DNA from: Agromyces sp. 3263
GTDB taxonomy: Bacteria > Actinomycetota > Actinomycetes > Actinomycetales > Microbacteriaceae
Direction of reading: 5' to 3'
Length of the DNA stretch: 64,000 bases
NCBI RefSeq assembly: GCF_031456545.1
Contig: NZ_JAVDUV010000001.1
Span: 2,232,001-2,296,000, forward strand
This document shows positions 36,868-45,915 of this stretch, piece by piece. The position numbers and the translations under genes were made by a program. The notes beneath the pieces are model-generated. The model had not been told where the DNA came from. It made no database searches and worked only from the letters and a program-made list of their open reading frames with translations. Within the stretch, counting starts at the first letter, position 1. Each line of letters opens with the position of its first letter.

Positions 36868-38011
36868 AGGTCGCGCTCGGGTACAGCAGGTTCGGCGCCG
36901 CCTCCATCGTGAGCGAGCTGGAGTCGTCGAGCGACCAAGCGACCCGCCAGCTGACCGACCCGCCCGGCTCTATCGTGGCGGTGGGCGGGAACCCGACGTC
37001 GTCCGCGGGGTCGAACACCTCGGCCCCCACGTCGAAGATCTCGCTCACCTCCTGGTCGCCCGCGGTGAGGGTCGGCAGCGGCAGGGGCTGGAGCTCGCCG
37101 GTCGAGTTGTTCGTGAGCGTCAGCGTGAACACGACCGAGGTCGCCCGCGTCGCACCGACCGCGAAGTCGCTCGGCGTGTACGGCTCGGGCACCGAGACCG
37201 TGAGGGCGACGCCGTCGTCCCACGTCATCGTCTCACCGAACCTGAGATTGCCTGCCACGGCGGAGTCGTCCGCATTCGGGTCATCCGCACCCGGGACCTC
37301 TGGCACTGGGAACACCGGCACCGGCACGTCGGGAACAGCATCCTCGACGCCGGCGACGACGTCGCCGATCCACCCGAAGAGCAGCATCACGAGCATGACG
37401 ATGCCGACGATCGCCGCGATGATCGACACGACGAGCCCGGTGATCGCCGCCCACTTCGCGCCGCGCAGCGACAGGCCGATGAGCGACAGCACGAACGCGA
37501 CGAGCACGAGCGTCCACGCGACGCCGCTCAGCGCCGGGATGAACACGAACACCAGCCCGGTGACCGCCACGATGAGCGCGATGATGCCCACCACGTTCGG
37601 CCCGGGGTTCGACGGCTCGGTGAACGGATGCTGCGGCAGCACGCTCGTGGGACCCGCGGCTGGGGCTGCGCTCACCGTCTCGAACGGCACGGTCGTCGCG
37701 TCCGCCGGGTTCGCACCCGATGCATCCCACCAACCACTCGACCCACCCGCGCCGCCGCCATAGCCCGACCCCGCGGCATCCGACCCGCCGGAGCCCCAGA
37801 CGAACGGAATCGTCGGACCGGTCGCTCCCACGGGCTGCGTCGCCGCGGCATCCGTCGCCTCAGTGCTGCCCGACTCGACCCCGACCTGCGACCCGGGCTC
37901 GCCCGAGGCGGCGGGCGCCACGTACTGCGTCCAGGCCTCGCCGTCCCAGTACCGCCGCCCGCCGGACCCGTCTTCGTACCACCCCGCGGGCGCCCTCGTC
38001 GGGTCGCTCAT
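36851..38011 (-). CDS. DUF2510 membrane protein with C-terminal DUF4352-like domain
   Basis: A 386-residue protein. Residues 8-28 are a DUF2510 module (APAGWYEDGSGGRRYWDGEA is typical). A disordered Gly/Ser/Ala region follows to about residue 130, then three membrane helices (about 140-225). After a Pro/Val-rich stalk, residues 250-386 form an immunoglobulin-like beta domain resembling DUF4352, seen in VVFTLTLTNNSTGELQ and SVSWRVAWSL. The domain is probably extracytoplasmic. Function unknown. It shares the DUF2510 plan with the gene at 2652. Confidence 0.8.
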   Translation of the reverse strand: MSDPTRAPAGWYEDGSGGRRYWDGEAWTQYVAPAASGEPGSQVGVESGSTEATDAAATQPVGATGPTIPFVWGSGGSDAAGSGYGGGAGGSSGWWDASGANPADATTVPFETVSAAPAAGPTSVLPQHPFTEPSNPGPNVVGIIALIVAVTGLVFVFIPALSGVAWTLVLVAFVLSLIGLSLRGAKWAAITGLVVSIIAAIVGIVMLVMLLFGWIGDVVAGVEDAVPDVPVPVFPVPEVPGADDPNADDSAVAGNLRFGETMTWDDGVALTVSVPEPYTPSDFAVGATRATSVVFTLTLTNNSTGELQPLPLPTLTAGDQEVSEIFDVGAEVFDPADDVGFPPTATIEPGGSVSWRVAWSLDDSSSLTMEAAPNLLYPSATFTNAP

Positions 38012-38113
38012 CTCTCGATGGTGACAGAGCCGGCCCGCCGCCGCACCGGTCGAGTTCCCAGCGTCGTCCGCAACCCACAGCCGCCACCCAGCGCCGCGCC
38101 TAGGATCGAACCC

Positions 38114-39460
38114 ATGGCCGGATTCTGGGGCAGACGTAAGCGCGAAGATCCTGAGCTCGCCGCGCAGGACGCCGACCTGGCGAAGCGGGCGGGAACGGCG
38201 CTGGTCGCCGCCGACGAGCGCATTCGCGTCACCACCGACGAGCTCGTGTTCGCCGAGGCCGAGCTGGGGCCCGACGCGACCGCCGACCTGCGCACCGCGC
38301 TCACCGCGGTGCGGCAGCACCTGGGCGAGGCGTTCCGGCTGAATCAGCTGAACTTCGACGAGATCCCCGACACCGCCGAGGAGCTGCGCACCCGCAACGC
38401 GCGCATCGTGCAGCTCTGCGAGTGGGCGCAAGACCTGCTCGACGAGCGCACGGCCGCGCTCGCCGACAAGGTCGCGCGGGCACGTCGGGCTCCCGAGATC
38501 ATCGCCGGCGTGCGAGCGGATGCCGCGCGCCTGCGCGCTCGCATCCCCCACGCCCGCGAGACGGTCGAACGGCTCGCGGCCCGCTATGCACCCGAGGCGC
38601 TCTCGCAGGTGGAGGCCAACCCCGCCGAGGCCGACCAGCTCCTCGGATTCGCCGAGCACAGCGCCGGCGTGGCCGAGCGCCGTCGCGAGGCCGGGCAGCG
38701 TGAGCAAGCCAATCTGGCGCTCGAGGCGTCCACCGAGTCGGTGCGCCGGGCGGCCGCACTCCTCGACGCGGTCGAGACCTTCGAGGTCGAGGCCCTGCGC
38801 GCCGAGTCCACGCTCGCGGCGATCGTCGAGGACTCCCGCGGCGACCTCGTCGTCGCGCTCAAGGAGCCGCAGTCACCGGGGGTGACCAAGGCGATCGCCG
38901 ACCTGCAGGCCGCCCTCGCGAGCCTGCCCCGGGCCGGCGTCAACACCGACCCGTTCGCGCAGCTGAATCGCCTGCGCGAGGCGAACGCGGGGCTGGATGC
39001 CGCGATCGCGGCGGCCCGCGAGCGCGCGGCCCGCCCGATCCCGCCACTGGAGCACGTGCGTCACGCCATCGATGACGCCGACCGCCAGCTCGCGGTCGCC
39101 CGCGACGTCTTCGCCGGCTACCGCGGCTGGATCGGCGCCGACGCGCGCACCCGTCTCGCCGAGTCCGAGCGCATCCGGCTGGACCTCGACCGCTTCCTCG
39201 GCTCGCCCGCGGCGCTCGTCACCGTCATCGACGAGGACCACCGCGAGCAGGCGATGCACATGGCGCGGCGGGTCGCGTACCTCGCGGGCGAGGCCCTGCA
39301 GCTCGCGCAGCGCGACATCGATGCGTCGCGTCCGCAGGACCAGGGCCAGTGGGGCGGCCAGGGCTGGGGCGGCGGTCGCCGCAGCGGCGGCGGCGACATG
39401 ATGGGCGGCATCCTCGGCGGCCTGGTCATCGGCAGCATCCTCGACGGCTTCATCGACTGA
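38114..39460 (+). CDS. Coiled-coil protein, paralogue 1, with Gly-rich tail
   Basis: A 448-residue, mostly helical protein of unknown function. It starts MAGFWGRRKRE and has long Ala/Glu/Arg heptad-like helices. Shared landmarks with the second copy at 40076 are AGTALVAADERI, RARRAPEIIAGVRADA, AGVNTDPFAQLNRLREA and LDRFLGSP. The C-terminal 50 residues are Gly/Gln-rich and end in a short hydrophobic GGILGGLVIGSILDGFID, which may contact the membrane. The pattern recalls actinobacterial proteins with a TPM-like or phage-shock-like coiled-coil plan, but I cannot name the family. Confidence 0.75.
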   Translation: MAGFWGRRKREDPELAAQDADLAKRAGTALVAADERIRVTTDELVFAEAELGPDATADLRTALTAVRQHLGEAFRLNQLNFDEIPDTAEELRTRNARIVQLCEWAQDLLDERTAALADKVARARRAPEIIAGVRADAARLRARIPHARETVERLAARYAPEALSQVEANPAEADQLLGFAEHSAGVAERRREAGQREQANLALEASTESVRRAAALLDAVETFEVEALRAESTLAAIVEDSRGDLVVALKEPQSPGVTKAIADLQAALASLPRAGVNTDPFAQLNRLREANAGLDAAIAAARERAARPIPPLEHVRHAIDDADRQLAVARDVFAGYRGWIGADARTRLAESERIRLDLDRFLGSPAALVTVIDEDHREQAMHMARRVAYLAGEALQLAQRDIDASRPQDQGQWGGQGWGGGRRSGGGDMMGGILGGLVIGSILDGFID

Positions 39461-39467
39461 CCCCACT

Positions 39468-39539
39468 GAGCGGATGCCGCGACCGGCGCTCGCCGATTGG
39501 GTGCGGGTACGGGTCGGCCGAGGCCCGCGGCATCCGCTC
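39468..39539. repeat. Long inverted repeat in the gap after paralogue 1
   Basis: Exact 14-bp arms GAGCGGATGCCGCG and CGCGGCATCCGCTC flank a 44-nt interior that itself has GC-rich symmetry. It lies between convergent genes and may act as a bidirectional terminator. The arms contain the GGATGC/GCATCC hexamer abundant in this chromosome. Confidence 0.6.
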
Positions 39540-39553
39540 GGCCGCCGGGGCGG

Positions 39554-40030
39554 CTACGTGCGCGACGTCTGCGCGCTCGCTGGGTGGGCGCTCGCCGATC
39601 GCCGGTGCGACATCCGGTACACGGCGTGGCCGTTCTTCAGCCCGAAGCCCGTCGAGCCGTGCGGACCGTAGGGCTCGTAGGCGCGCATCTTCGTGATGCG
39701 CTCGCCGTCGGTGTCGATGACGAACACCTGCGGGAAGTCGAGGCGCTTGCTGCCCATGTTCAACACGTGGTGGGTCGAGGTCTCGACGACGACCGAGGTG
39801 CCGGCCTCGTCGAAGAACCACCGCTCGATGTCGAACCGCATGCTCGTCATCTGCGTGAACGCCCATGCGAGTCCCTCGCGCACGGCGGCGATGCCGACCA
39901 TGTCGGGATACGGGTAGTGCGGGTCATAGAGCACGATGTCGTCGTGCATCGCTGCGGTCGCGGCGTCCACGTCGAGGGCCTGGACGCCCGCGAACATCGA
40001 CTCGATGAGGTGCTGCACCGGTGCTGGCAT
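39554..40030 (-). CDS. SnoaL-like NTF2-fold protein
   Basis: A 158-residue protein with the SnoaL-like/NTF2 cone fold. The core pieces are AGVQALDVDAATAAMHDDIV, PDMVGIAAVREGLAW, and a strand series ending FVIDTDGERITKMRAYEP. Such proteins are small enzymes or binding proteins of varied function; a pocket Asp/His is typical, and candidates are in MHDDIVLYDPH. It is on the opposite strand between two paralogous coiled-coil genes, so its insertion splits a duplicated pair. Start at 40030 or 40039. Confidence 0.78.
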   Translation of the reverse strand: MPAPVQHLIESMFAGVQALDVDAATAAMHDDIVLYDPHYPYPDMVGIAAVREGLAWAFTQMTSMRFDIERWFFDEAGTSVVVETSTHHVLNMGSKRLDFPQVFVIDTDGERITKMRAYEPYGPHGSTGFGLKNGHAVYRMSHRRSASAHPASAQTSRT

Positions 40031-40075
40031 GCGGCACACGCTAGCAGGGCGGCGGCTGCGAACTTACGATGGACC

Positions 40076-41377
40076 ATGGTCGCGTTTCCGGCCGGGCGCA
40101 GGCGCCCGGCGCAACAGCAGGGCGTTCACGACGCCGAGCTGGCGAGACGGGCCGGTGCGGCGCTGGTCGCGGCCGACGAACGCATCCACGGCACCGCCGA
40201 CGAGCTGGGGTTCGCCGAGGCGCAGCTGGGACCCCAGTCGATCACGCAGGCGACCGAGGCGCTGGATGCCGCGCGCCGGCACCTGGGCGACGCCTTCCGA
40301 TTGCACCGGCTGAACCACGAGGCGATCCCCGGCGCCGCCGACGAGATCCGGGCGCGGTACGAGCGCATCCTGCAGCTCTGCGACTCGATCGATCGCGAGC
40401 TCGACGAGCAGCTCGGGGTGCTCGCCGAGCGGATCGCGCTGGCGCGTCGTGCGCCCGAGCTCATCGCCGGCCTGTGCGCCGACGCCGAGCGACTGCGAGC
40501 CCGTCTTCCGCGCGCCCGAGCCACCATCGAACGCTTGGCCGCCCGCTACGCGCCGGATGCGCTCGCCGACGTCGAGGCCGACGTCGCGGATGCCGCGCAG
40601 CTGCTCGCATTCGCCGAGCACAGCCTGGGCGTGGCCGAACGCAGTCGCGAGGGAGGGCAGCGTGACCAGGTCGCCCTCGCTCTCGAGGCATCCGCTGAAT
40701 CGATGAGCCGGGCCGCGACGCTGCTCGACGCGGTGGAGACGTTCGAGGTCGACGCGCTGCGAGCGGAATCCCTGCTCGCCGCACTCGTCGTGGAGTCCCG
40801 TCGCGACCTCGCCGCCGCGCTCGCCGAGCCGCACGGCCACGCGGCCGGCCGCGGCGTCGCGAGCGCGATCGCCGAGCTGCGGGCGGCCCTCGCGGCCCTG
40901 CCGACCGCCGGTGTCAACACCGACCCGTTCGCCCACCTGCGCCGACTGCGAGAGGCGCACGCTGCGCTGGAGACCGCGGTCGCCGCGGCTCGCGACCATG
41001 CCGCGCATCCGGTTCCGTCGATGACCCAGGTGCGCCGCGCCATCGAGGCCGCGGATCGCCGGCTCGACGTCGCTCGTGACCTGGTCGCCGCTCACCCGGG
41101 CTGCATCGGCGTCGAGGCCCTCACACGTCTGGCCGAGTCCGAGCGCCTCCGAATCGATCTCAGCCACGCGCTCGGCAGCTCGGCAGCGCCGACGGTCGCG
41201 GTCACCGACCCTGACGATCGATCGCAGATGCTCGCGATGGCCCAGCGGGTCGCATCCCGCGCGAGCGAAGCCCTGGAACTGGCCCGGCGCGACCTCGACG
41301 CGTCACGGTCGCCGGATCGGTTGCGCCCGCGCCGCCTGCCTTCGGCATCGCAGGGCGACGCAGCGCTCCTGTCGTGA
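40076..41377 (+). CDS. Coiled-coil protein, paralogue 2
   Basis: A 433-residue homologue of the gene at 38114, colinear along most of its length (AGAALVAADERI, LARRAPELIAGLCADA, AGVNTDPFAHLRRLREA). It lacks the Gly-rich hydrophobic tail of the first copy and ends in a basic, Arg-rich segment. This suggests divergence after duplication, with only copy 1 possibly membrane-linked. The start ATG at 40076 aligns with the start of copy 1. Function unknown. Confidence 0.72.
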   Translation: MVAFPAGRRRPAQQQGVHDAELARRAGAALVAADERIHGTADELGFAEAQLGPQSITQATEALDAARRHLGDAFRLHRLNHEAIPGAADEIRARYERILQLCDSIDRELDEQLGVLAERIALARRAPELIAGLCADAERLRARLPRARATIERLAARYAPDALADVEADVADAAQLLAFAEHSLGVAERSREGGQRDQVALALEASAESMSRAATLLDAVETFEVDALRAESLLAALVVESRRDLAAALAEPHGHAAGRGVASAIAELRAALAALPTAGVNTDPFAHLRRLREAHAALETAVAAARDHAAHPVPSMTQVRRAIEAADRRLDVARDLVAAHPGCIGVEALTRLAESERLRIDLSHALGSSAAPTVAVTDPDDRSQMLAMAQRVASRASEALELARRDLDASRSPDRLRPRRLPSASQGDAALLS

Positions 41378-41408
41378 TGCACCCCTGAGCGGATGCCCCG
41401 GCACGAAC

Positions 41409-43205
41409 TCAGACGCGCGCCCCACGGCGCACGACGTCGCCGAGCGCGTCGGCGTCGAGGGCGAACAGGTCACGCGAGCCGGCCGTGGCGGCGCCGGCGA
41501 GGCCGGCCGCCTGCGGCAGCAGTTGCTCGGCGTAGAACCGGGCCAGCGGCAGCTGCGACTCCGCGATGCCGTCGGCGTCAAGCTCGCGGGCAGCGAGTGC
41601 GGACTTCGCCATGAGCCAGCCACCCAGCACGAGCCCCCAGATGCGCTGGTAGGGGGTCGACCCCGACAGCACGGCGTTGGCGTCGGTGGCGCCGGTGCGG
41701 AGCATCCACGCCGTCGTCTGCTCGAGGGTGTCGAGCTGCGCGTTCAACTGCGTGCGGATCGAGGCGAACTCGTCGCCGGCCGCCGCGAGCTCGTCGTCGA
41801 GCTCGCGCATGGTGGCGATGAACTCGAGTGCGGATGCCCCGTCGCGAACCGGGATCTTCCGGCCCACGAGGTCCGCAGCCTGGATGCCGTTGGTGCCCTC
41901 GTAGATCGCCGCGATCCGCACATCGCGGTAGTGCTGGGCGACGCCGGTCTCCTCGATGAACCCCATGCCGCCGTGGACCTGCAGCGCGAGCGAGGTGAGC
42001 TCGTTGCCGAGGTCGGTGCCGAACGACTTGGCGATGGGCGTGAGCAGGCCGACGATCTCGTTCGCCCGGGCGCGCACGGCGGCGTCGGGGTGGTGCGTCG
42101 ACACGTCGGTGTAGGTCGCGGTCAGCAGCATCATGCGGCGCATCGCGGCGATGTACGCCTTCTGCGTCATGAGCATGCGGCGCACGTCGGGGAAGTCGAT
42201 GATGGGGGAGTCTTGCGTCGCGCCGATCGCACGGCCCTGGATGCGCTCCCGCGCGTAGTCGAGCGACTGCTGGTAGGCGAGCTCGGACACGGCGAGGCCC
42301 TGCATGCCGACCGAGAGGCGGGCACTGTTCATCATGACGAACATGATGCGCATGCCGATGTTCTCGGCGCCGACGAGGTACCCGGTCGCGTCTTCGTACG
42401 AGAGCACGCAGGTGGGCGAACCGTGGATGCCCATCTTGTGCTCGACGCCGACGGTGTGCACCCCGTTGCGCTCGCCGAGCGAGCCGTCGTCGTTCATGAG
42501 GAACTTCGGCACGATGAAGATCGAGATGCCCTTCGTTCCTGCGGGCGCGTCGGGGATGCGGGCGAGCACGAGGTGCACGATCTGCTCACTGAGGTCGTGG
42601 TCGCCGAAGGTGATGAAGATCTTCTGGCCGGTGATGCCGTAGCTGCCGTCGGCGCGCTTCACCGCCTTCGTGGTGAGGGCGCCGACGTCGGAGCCGGCGT
42701 GCGGCTCAGTGAGGTTCATGGTGCCGGCCCACTCGCCGCTGACCATCTTCGGCAGCCACTGCTGCTTCTGCTCATCGCTGCCGTAGTGGAGGAGCGCCTC
42801 GATCGCGCCCTGGGTGAGCAGCGGCGCCAGCGCGAACGCCATGTTCGCGGTCGTCATGAGCTCCTGGAGGGCGAGGCCCACCGTGCGCGGGAATCCGCCG
42901 CCGCCGAACTCCTCGGGCAACGGCACCGAGCCCCAGCCGGCGTCGACATAGGCGGCGTACGCCTCCTTGAATCCCGTCGCCGTGCTGACGCTGCCGTCGG
43001 GGTTCAGCCGCGCTCCCTCGAGGTCGCCGGCACGGTTGGTGGGTGCCACCACCTCGGCCATGAAGTTGCCGGCCTCGTCGAGGATCTCCGAGACCGTCTC
43101 GAGGTCGGCGTGCTCATACCCGGGGAGCTGCGCGACCGCGTCGTAGTCCACGACGTGCTCGAGGATGAAGGCGATGTCGGCTGTCGGGAGTCGGAGTGCG
43201 CTCAT
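41409..43205 (-). CDS. Acyl-CoA dehydrogenase (long, DmdC/FadE-like)
   Basis: A 598-residue FAD-dependent acyl-CoA dehydrogenase of the long subclass. It oxidises an acyl-CoA at C2-C3 and passes electrons to ETF. Landmarks are GTMNLTEPHAGSDVGAL (FAD/substrate), GQKIFITFGDHD, and near residue 430 IYEGTNGIQAADLVGRKI, which in this class carries the catalytic Glu. The last 130 residues are the extra helical domain of DmdC-type enzymes. Start at 43205 (MSALRLP). It stands alone; the substrate is unknown. It marks the last ordinary chromosomal gene before the defence island. Confidence 0.9.
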   Translation of the reverse strand: MSALRLPTADIAFILEHVVDYDAVAQLPGYEHADLETVSEILDEAGNFMAEVVAPTNRAGDLEGARLNPDGSVSTATGFKEAYAAYVDAGWGSVPLPEEFGGGGFPRTVGLALQELMTTANMAFALAPLLTQGAIEALLHYGSDEQKQQWLPKMVSGEWAGTMNLTEPHAGSDVGALTTKAVKRADGSYGITGQKIFITFGDHDLSEQIVHLVLARIPDAPAGTKGISIFIVPKFLMNDDGSLGERNGVHTVGVEHKMGIHGSPTCVLSYEDATGYLVGAENIGMRIMFVMMNSARLSVGMQGLAVSELAYQQSLDYARERIQGRAIGATQDSPIIDFPDVRRMLMTQKAYIAAMRRMMLLTATYTDVSTHHPDAAVRARANEIVGLLTPIAKSFGTDLGNELTSLALQVHGGMGFIEETGVAQHYRDVRIAAIYEGTNGIQAADLVGRKIPVRDGASALEFIATMRELDDELAAAGDEFASIRTQLNAQLDTLEQTTAWMLRTGATDANAVLSGSTPYQRIWGLVLGGWLMAKSALAARELDADGIAESQLPLARFYAEQLLPQAAGLAGAATAGSRDLFALDADALGDVVRRGARV

Positions 43206-43327
43206 GCCCGCAGCGTAACTCCGCTTCCGTGGGCGGGTCGTGATCTCTGCGGGTTCCACGATGCGCGTCATCCGGCCGCTCGCCGGTTTGGCAGCATTCC
43301 ACAACGCGCCGCCTCAAACCGTCGAAG

Positions 43328-43637
43328 TTGTTCCCCGAGATCAACTACTGGCGGTCCTGTGGCAACGGCGTCGAGCATGGCCGCCGGAGTGATCTGGTAC
43401 GCCCGTGGCGTGTTCGGCACCCGGTGGGCGAAGCTCGCGAACGACGACATGGACCGCCCGGGCGCGAGCGCGGTGATGCCGCACACCGTGACGGTGTTGG
43501 TGAGCTTCGTCACGGCGGGGGTGCTCGCGGGCGCCTCGACGATCGCGTGGCACTTCTACGGCGGCGGATACCTCGTGGCAACGCTGCTCGCGGCCGTCAT
43601 CCTGTGGGCAGGCTTCACGGCGGCGTTCACTACGCGC
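43328..43637 (+). pseudogene. Decayed, truncated duplicate of the DUF1761 gene
   Basis: This stretch aligns base by base with 21198-21510 of the intact DUF1761 gene. Early on, PEINYW is followed by two single-base losses (GGGCGG to GGCGG, then one in the GCTGGTGGC region). The frame therefore changes and ASSMAAGVIWYARGVFG appears in another phase. The ATG is replaced by TTG and the last 35 codons are missing. It is a non-functional remnant adjoining the island. The rest of the 43206-43820 gap shows no gene. Confidence 0.85.
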
Positions 43638-43820
43638 CGCAGCTTCGCCCCTACGCTCGAGCTCTCGAGGCGGCCACCGGCGAACCGGCGCGGATGGTGC
43701 TGGTGTTCCTTGACGGATCGGGGGCCGCAGGGCGGGTCATTGCATTGGTTAGCTCGCCACGACGGCGATGCTACGGCCCACTGACGCGCGTGTGACTGTG
43801 ACCGACGGTACCCTCGTCCC

Positions 43821-44762
43821 ATGGCCGATGCTGACGTGGACGGTGTTGGGTGGCTGGTCGCTTCCAATCTTGGAATGTTCAATGCGGATGCTGCGTTTGC
43901 GAGTCTCGGGGAGATCGATTGGAGCGAGACCAGGTCCGCACGAATTGAGATCGGCGACCGTGTCTTCCTGTACGGGACGGCGCCGGTCAGTGCATTGACG
44001 CACGAGTGTGTCGTCGTGGACCGGGGTCTCTCCTACGATGAGGTGATCGACGACCGGGAGTTCTGGCGCGACCCCTCGGCGTTCGAAGAGCGGCGGGATC
44101 GGACATGGATGCGACTCCGACTCCAACGCACGTTCTCAGGGCGGCAACGCGAACTGCTCTCCCTGGGAGAGCTGAAGCAGCATGGTCTGAGCTCAGCGCC
44201 ACAAGGGCGTATGCGCGTTCCCGCGAGCGTAGCCGCCCAGATTGGGGCCGTCCTCCGGGTCACAGGCGGACCCGCTGACGGCGTTGCTGAGCACCTGCCG
44301 TCCGACGATGACGAGGTCACGAAGTTTGATCGTGCGATTCGCGATGGGCGATTCGCTGTGCGGGACGAGTATGCCACGGCGAAAACCCGGGGTAGCGCGC
44401 AACGGGCGTTCGCTGGCGTCGTCAAGCGAAACTACGGGTACCGGTGCGCGATCACCGGTATCACCAGCCCCGACTTCCTTATTGCATCCCACATTGTCCC
44501 TTGGTCAGAGGACGAGGAAATCCGGCTCGACCCCTCGAACGGGATCTGTCTTTCCACCCTTGTGGATCGCGCGTTCGACCTCGGGTTCATCTCAATCTCG
44601 CCGGAAGGACGAGTGGGCGTCATTCACGACCGAGTCGCGGTCGACAGCGCGCTGGCTGCGTTCCTTATGCCGTTCGACGGCCGCTTACTCGAGCTCCCCT
44701 CGAGCAACCCGCCGAGGGCGGAATACCTCGCGCAACGACTTGGCGTGAAGTGGGAAGTCTGA
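43821..44762 (+). CDS. EVE-like/HNH restriction endonuclease (type IV-like)
   Basis: A 313-residue two-domain protein. Residues 8-120 resemble an EVE/PUA-type reader of modified bases (GWLVASNLGMFNADAAF, IEIGDRVFLYGTAPVSAL). Residues 195-290 are an HNH nuclease: C209 in YRCAITG, H224 in ASHIVPW, N240 in NGICLS, then VDRAFDLG. EVE-HNH proteins cut DNA carrying modified bases, so this is probably type IV-like restriction against phages with modified DNA. GC content is lower than in neighbouring chromosomal genes. It opens the defence island, 1.15 kb before pglW. Modified-base specificity cannot be read from sequence. Confidence 0.82.
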   Translation: MADADVDGVGWLVASNLGMFNADAAFASLGEIDWSETRSARIEIGDRVFLYGTAPVSALTHECVVVDRGLSYDEVIDDREFWRDPSAFEERRDRTWMRLRLQRTFSGRQRELLSLGELKQHGLSSAPQGRMRVPASVAAQIGAVLRVTGGPADGVAEHLPSDDDEVTKFDRAIRDGRFAVRDEYATAKTRGSAQRAFAGVVKRNYGYRCAITGITSPDFLIASHIVPWSEDEEIRLDPSNGICLSTLVDRAFDLGFISISPEGRVGVIHDRVAVDSALAAFLMPFDGRLLELPSSNPPRAEYLAQRLGVKWEV

Positions 44763-44916
44763 ATCGCCGCAAGCCCTGCCGACGGAGAGTCGACAAGCAC
44801 TGCACGCTATGAACGCGAGATTCGTTGGTCGGGTGGCGCGGTCGAACGACCTTTCAGCGCGATCGGAGCCGAAGCCACTCCTCACCGATCGCTACGCTGC
44901 ATGCGGGAGGGACCTC

Positions 44917-45260
44917 ATGGCTCAGATTGCACCGGATGGGGTTCCGACGATCGACGGCTGCCGCCGGCTGTCTTGCGATATCTGGCCGAGGGGGAGGTGC
45001 GCTCGCTCCAACAGATCATCCAGGGCGTCACCGACGTGCTCCAACTCGACGATCATGTCGTCGCTCAGAAGATCAGTTCCGGGCAGGGCCGACTGGAGAA
45101 CCGAGCCTGCTCGTCCTTCTATCGTGCGGGACTTCTCGAGAGGGAGCGCCGGAGCTGGTATTGGATCACCGAGGATGGTCGTGCCGTAGCAGACCGCGGT
45201 TTGACCGAGTACTCAGAACAAGACTTGCTCGAGTGGCCGACATGGCGTTCATGCCTCGCA
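44917..45260 (+). pseudogene. Frameshifted Mrr N-terminal (winged-helix) fragment
   Basis: The start MAQIAPDGVPTIDG, with GGAGGG ahead of it, reads in one frame. At about 44958 the sequence continues in another as LPPAVLRYLAEGEVRSLQQI, and later RAGLLERERRSWYWITEDGR. Together they match the winged-helix N-terminal domain of Mrr-type restriction endonucleases. The expected catalytic domain is absent: after EWPTWRSCLA the reading frame degenerates. It is a broken restriction gene, or the frameshift is a sequencing error and the 3' loss is real. Confidence 0.7.
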
Positions 45261-45313
45261 CGCACGCCCGTGTGCTCGGGGGCAGTACGGAGGCGATGGC
45301 GGGTGCCGCGTAA

Positions 45314-45600
45314 CTCGCGTGGCGCGCCGATGCCCTCCATGGCAACTCGAGTTTGCGGATAAGCGAATCGAACGAAGCGGTGTCCGCCCTCAACGTGCGA
45401 GCACGGACGGAACTCATCCTCGAGGGGCGAGTCGACGCGCTCCGGGAGGCGAAGCTGCATGATGGCACCGCGGCATCCGTCGGCGACACCGTCATCACCC
45501 GCCGGAACGATCGCCGGCTTCGCACCGGACAAAGCTGGATGCGCAACCGGCGACGGATGGACCGTTGCGACCGTGCGCAGGGTTAGCGGGCTCGAGATTC
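45314..45600 (+). pseudogene. MobF/TraA relaxase-helicase remnant
   Basis: Directly after a TAA, the frame reads LAWRADALHGNSSLRISESN, then EAVSALNVRARTELILEG and TAASVGDTVITRRNDRRLR. These are conserved pieces of the helicase part of MobF-family conjugative relaxases. A one-base insertion near 45548 moves the continuation (GDGWTVATVRR) to another frame. No start and no flanking relaxase domain exist. It is a fragment of an old conjugative element. Confidence 0.75.
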
Positions 45601-45915
45601 CCCGGCATATCCGCCGTCGCGGACTCCTAGATGTGCGTCGACGCCCCTGTCTGGAGCGGTCGGAGCAGGTCCGTCACCGAAGAGGGAGAGCGCGTCGGTC
45701 ACTCGATTGTCTTCGTTCGGGAGCCCAATCAACGAAGCACCCCCGAACGTGGGGCGCGCATACCCGCCACCCTTCCCGCCCTTGTCTGTGGACTCTGAAA
45801 CAATGCTGAATACGCTCTCCGACCGACTTGGCGAGTGACTCGTGCCGAGGATCCGAATGAATGTTGCTGTTGCGCTGCCGCTGGTCGGTGTGCCGTGCGC
45901 CTTGGAGTCGACTCG
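45601..45915. other. Leader region upstream of pglW
   Basis: This 315-bp stretch holds no gene I can support. It presumably contains the BREX promoter, but no convincing -35/-10 pair or palindrome stands out. A GTG at 45835 is in frame with pglW and would add a Cys-rich, non-conserved 27-residue extension. Confidence 0.5.

Noticed and set aside
45835..45915. Upstream GTG start for pglW
   Set aside because: The added residues are Cys-rich and unlike PglW N-termini, and a better ribosome site precedes the ATG at 45916.
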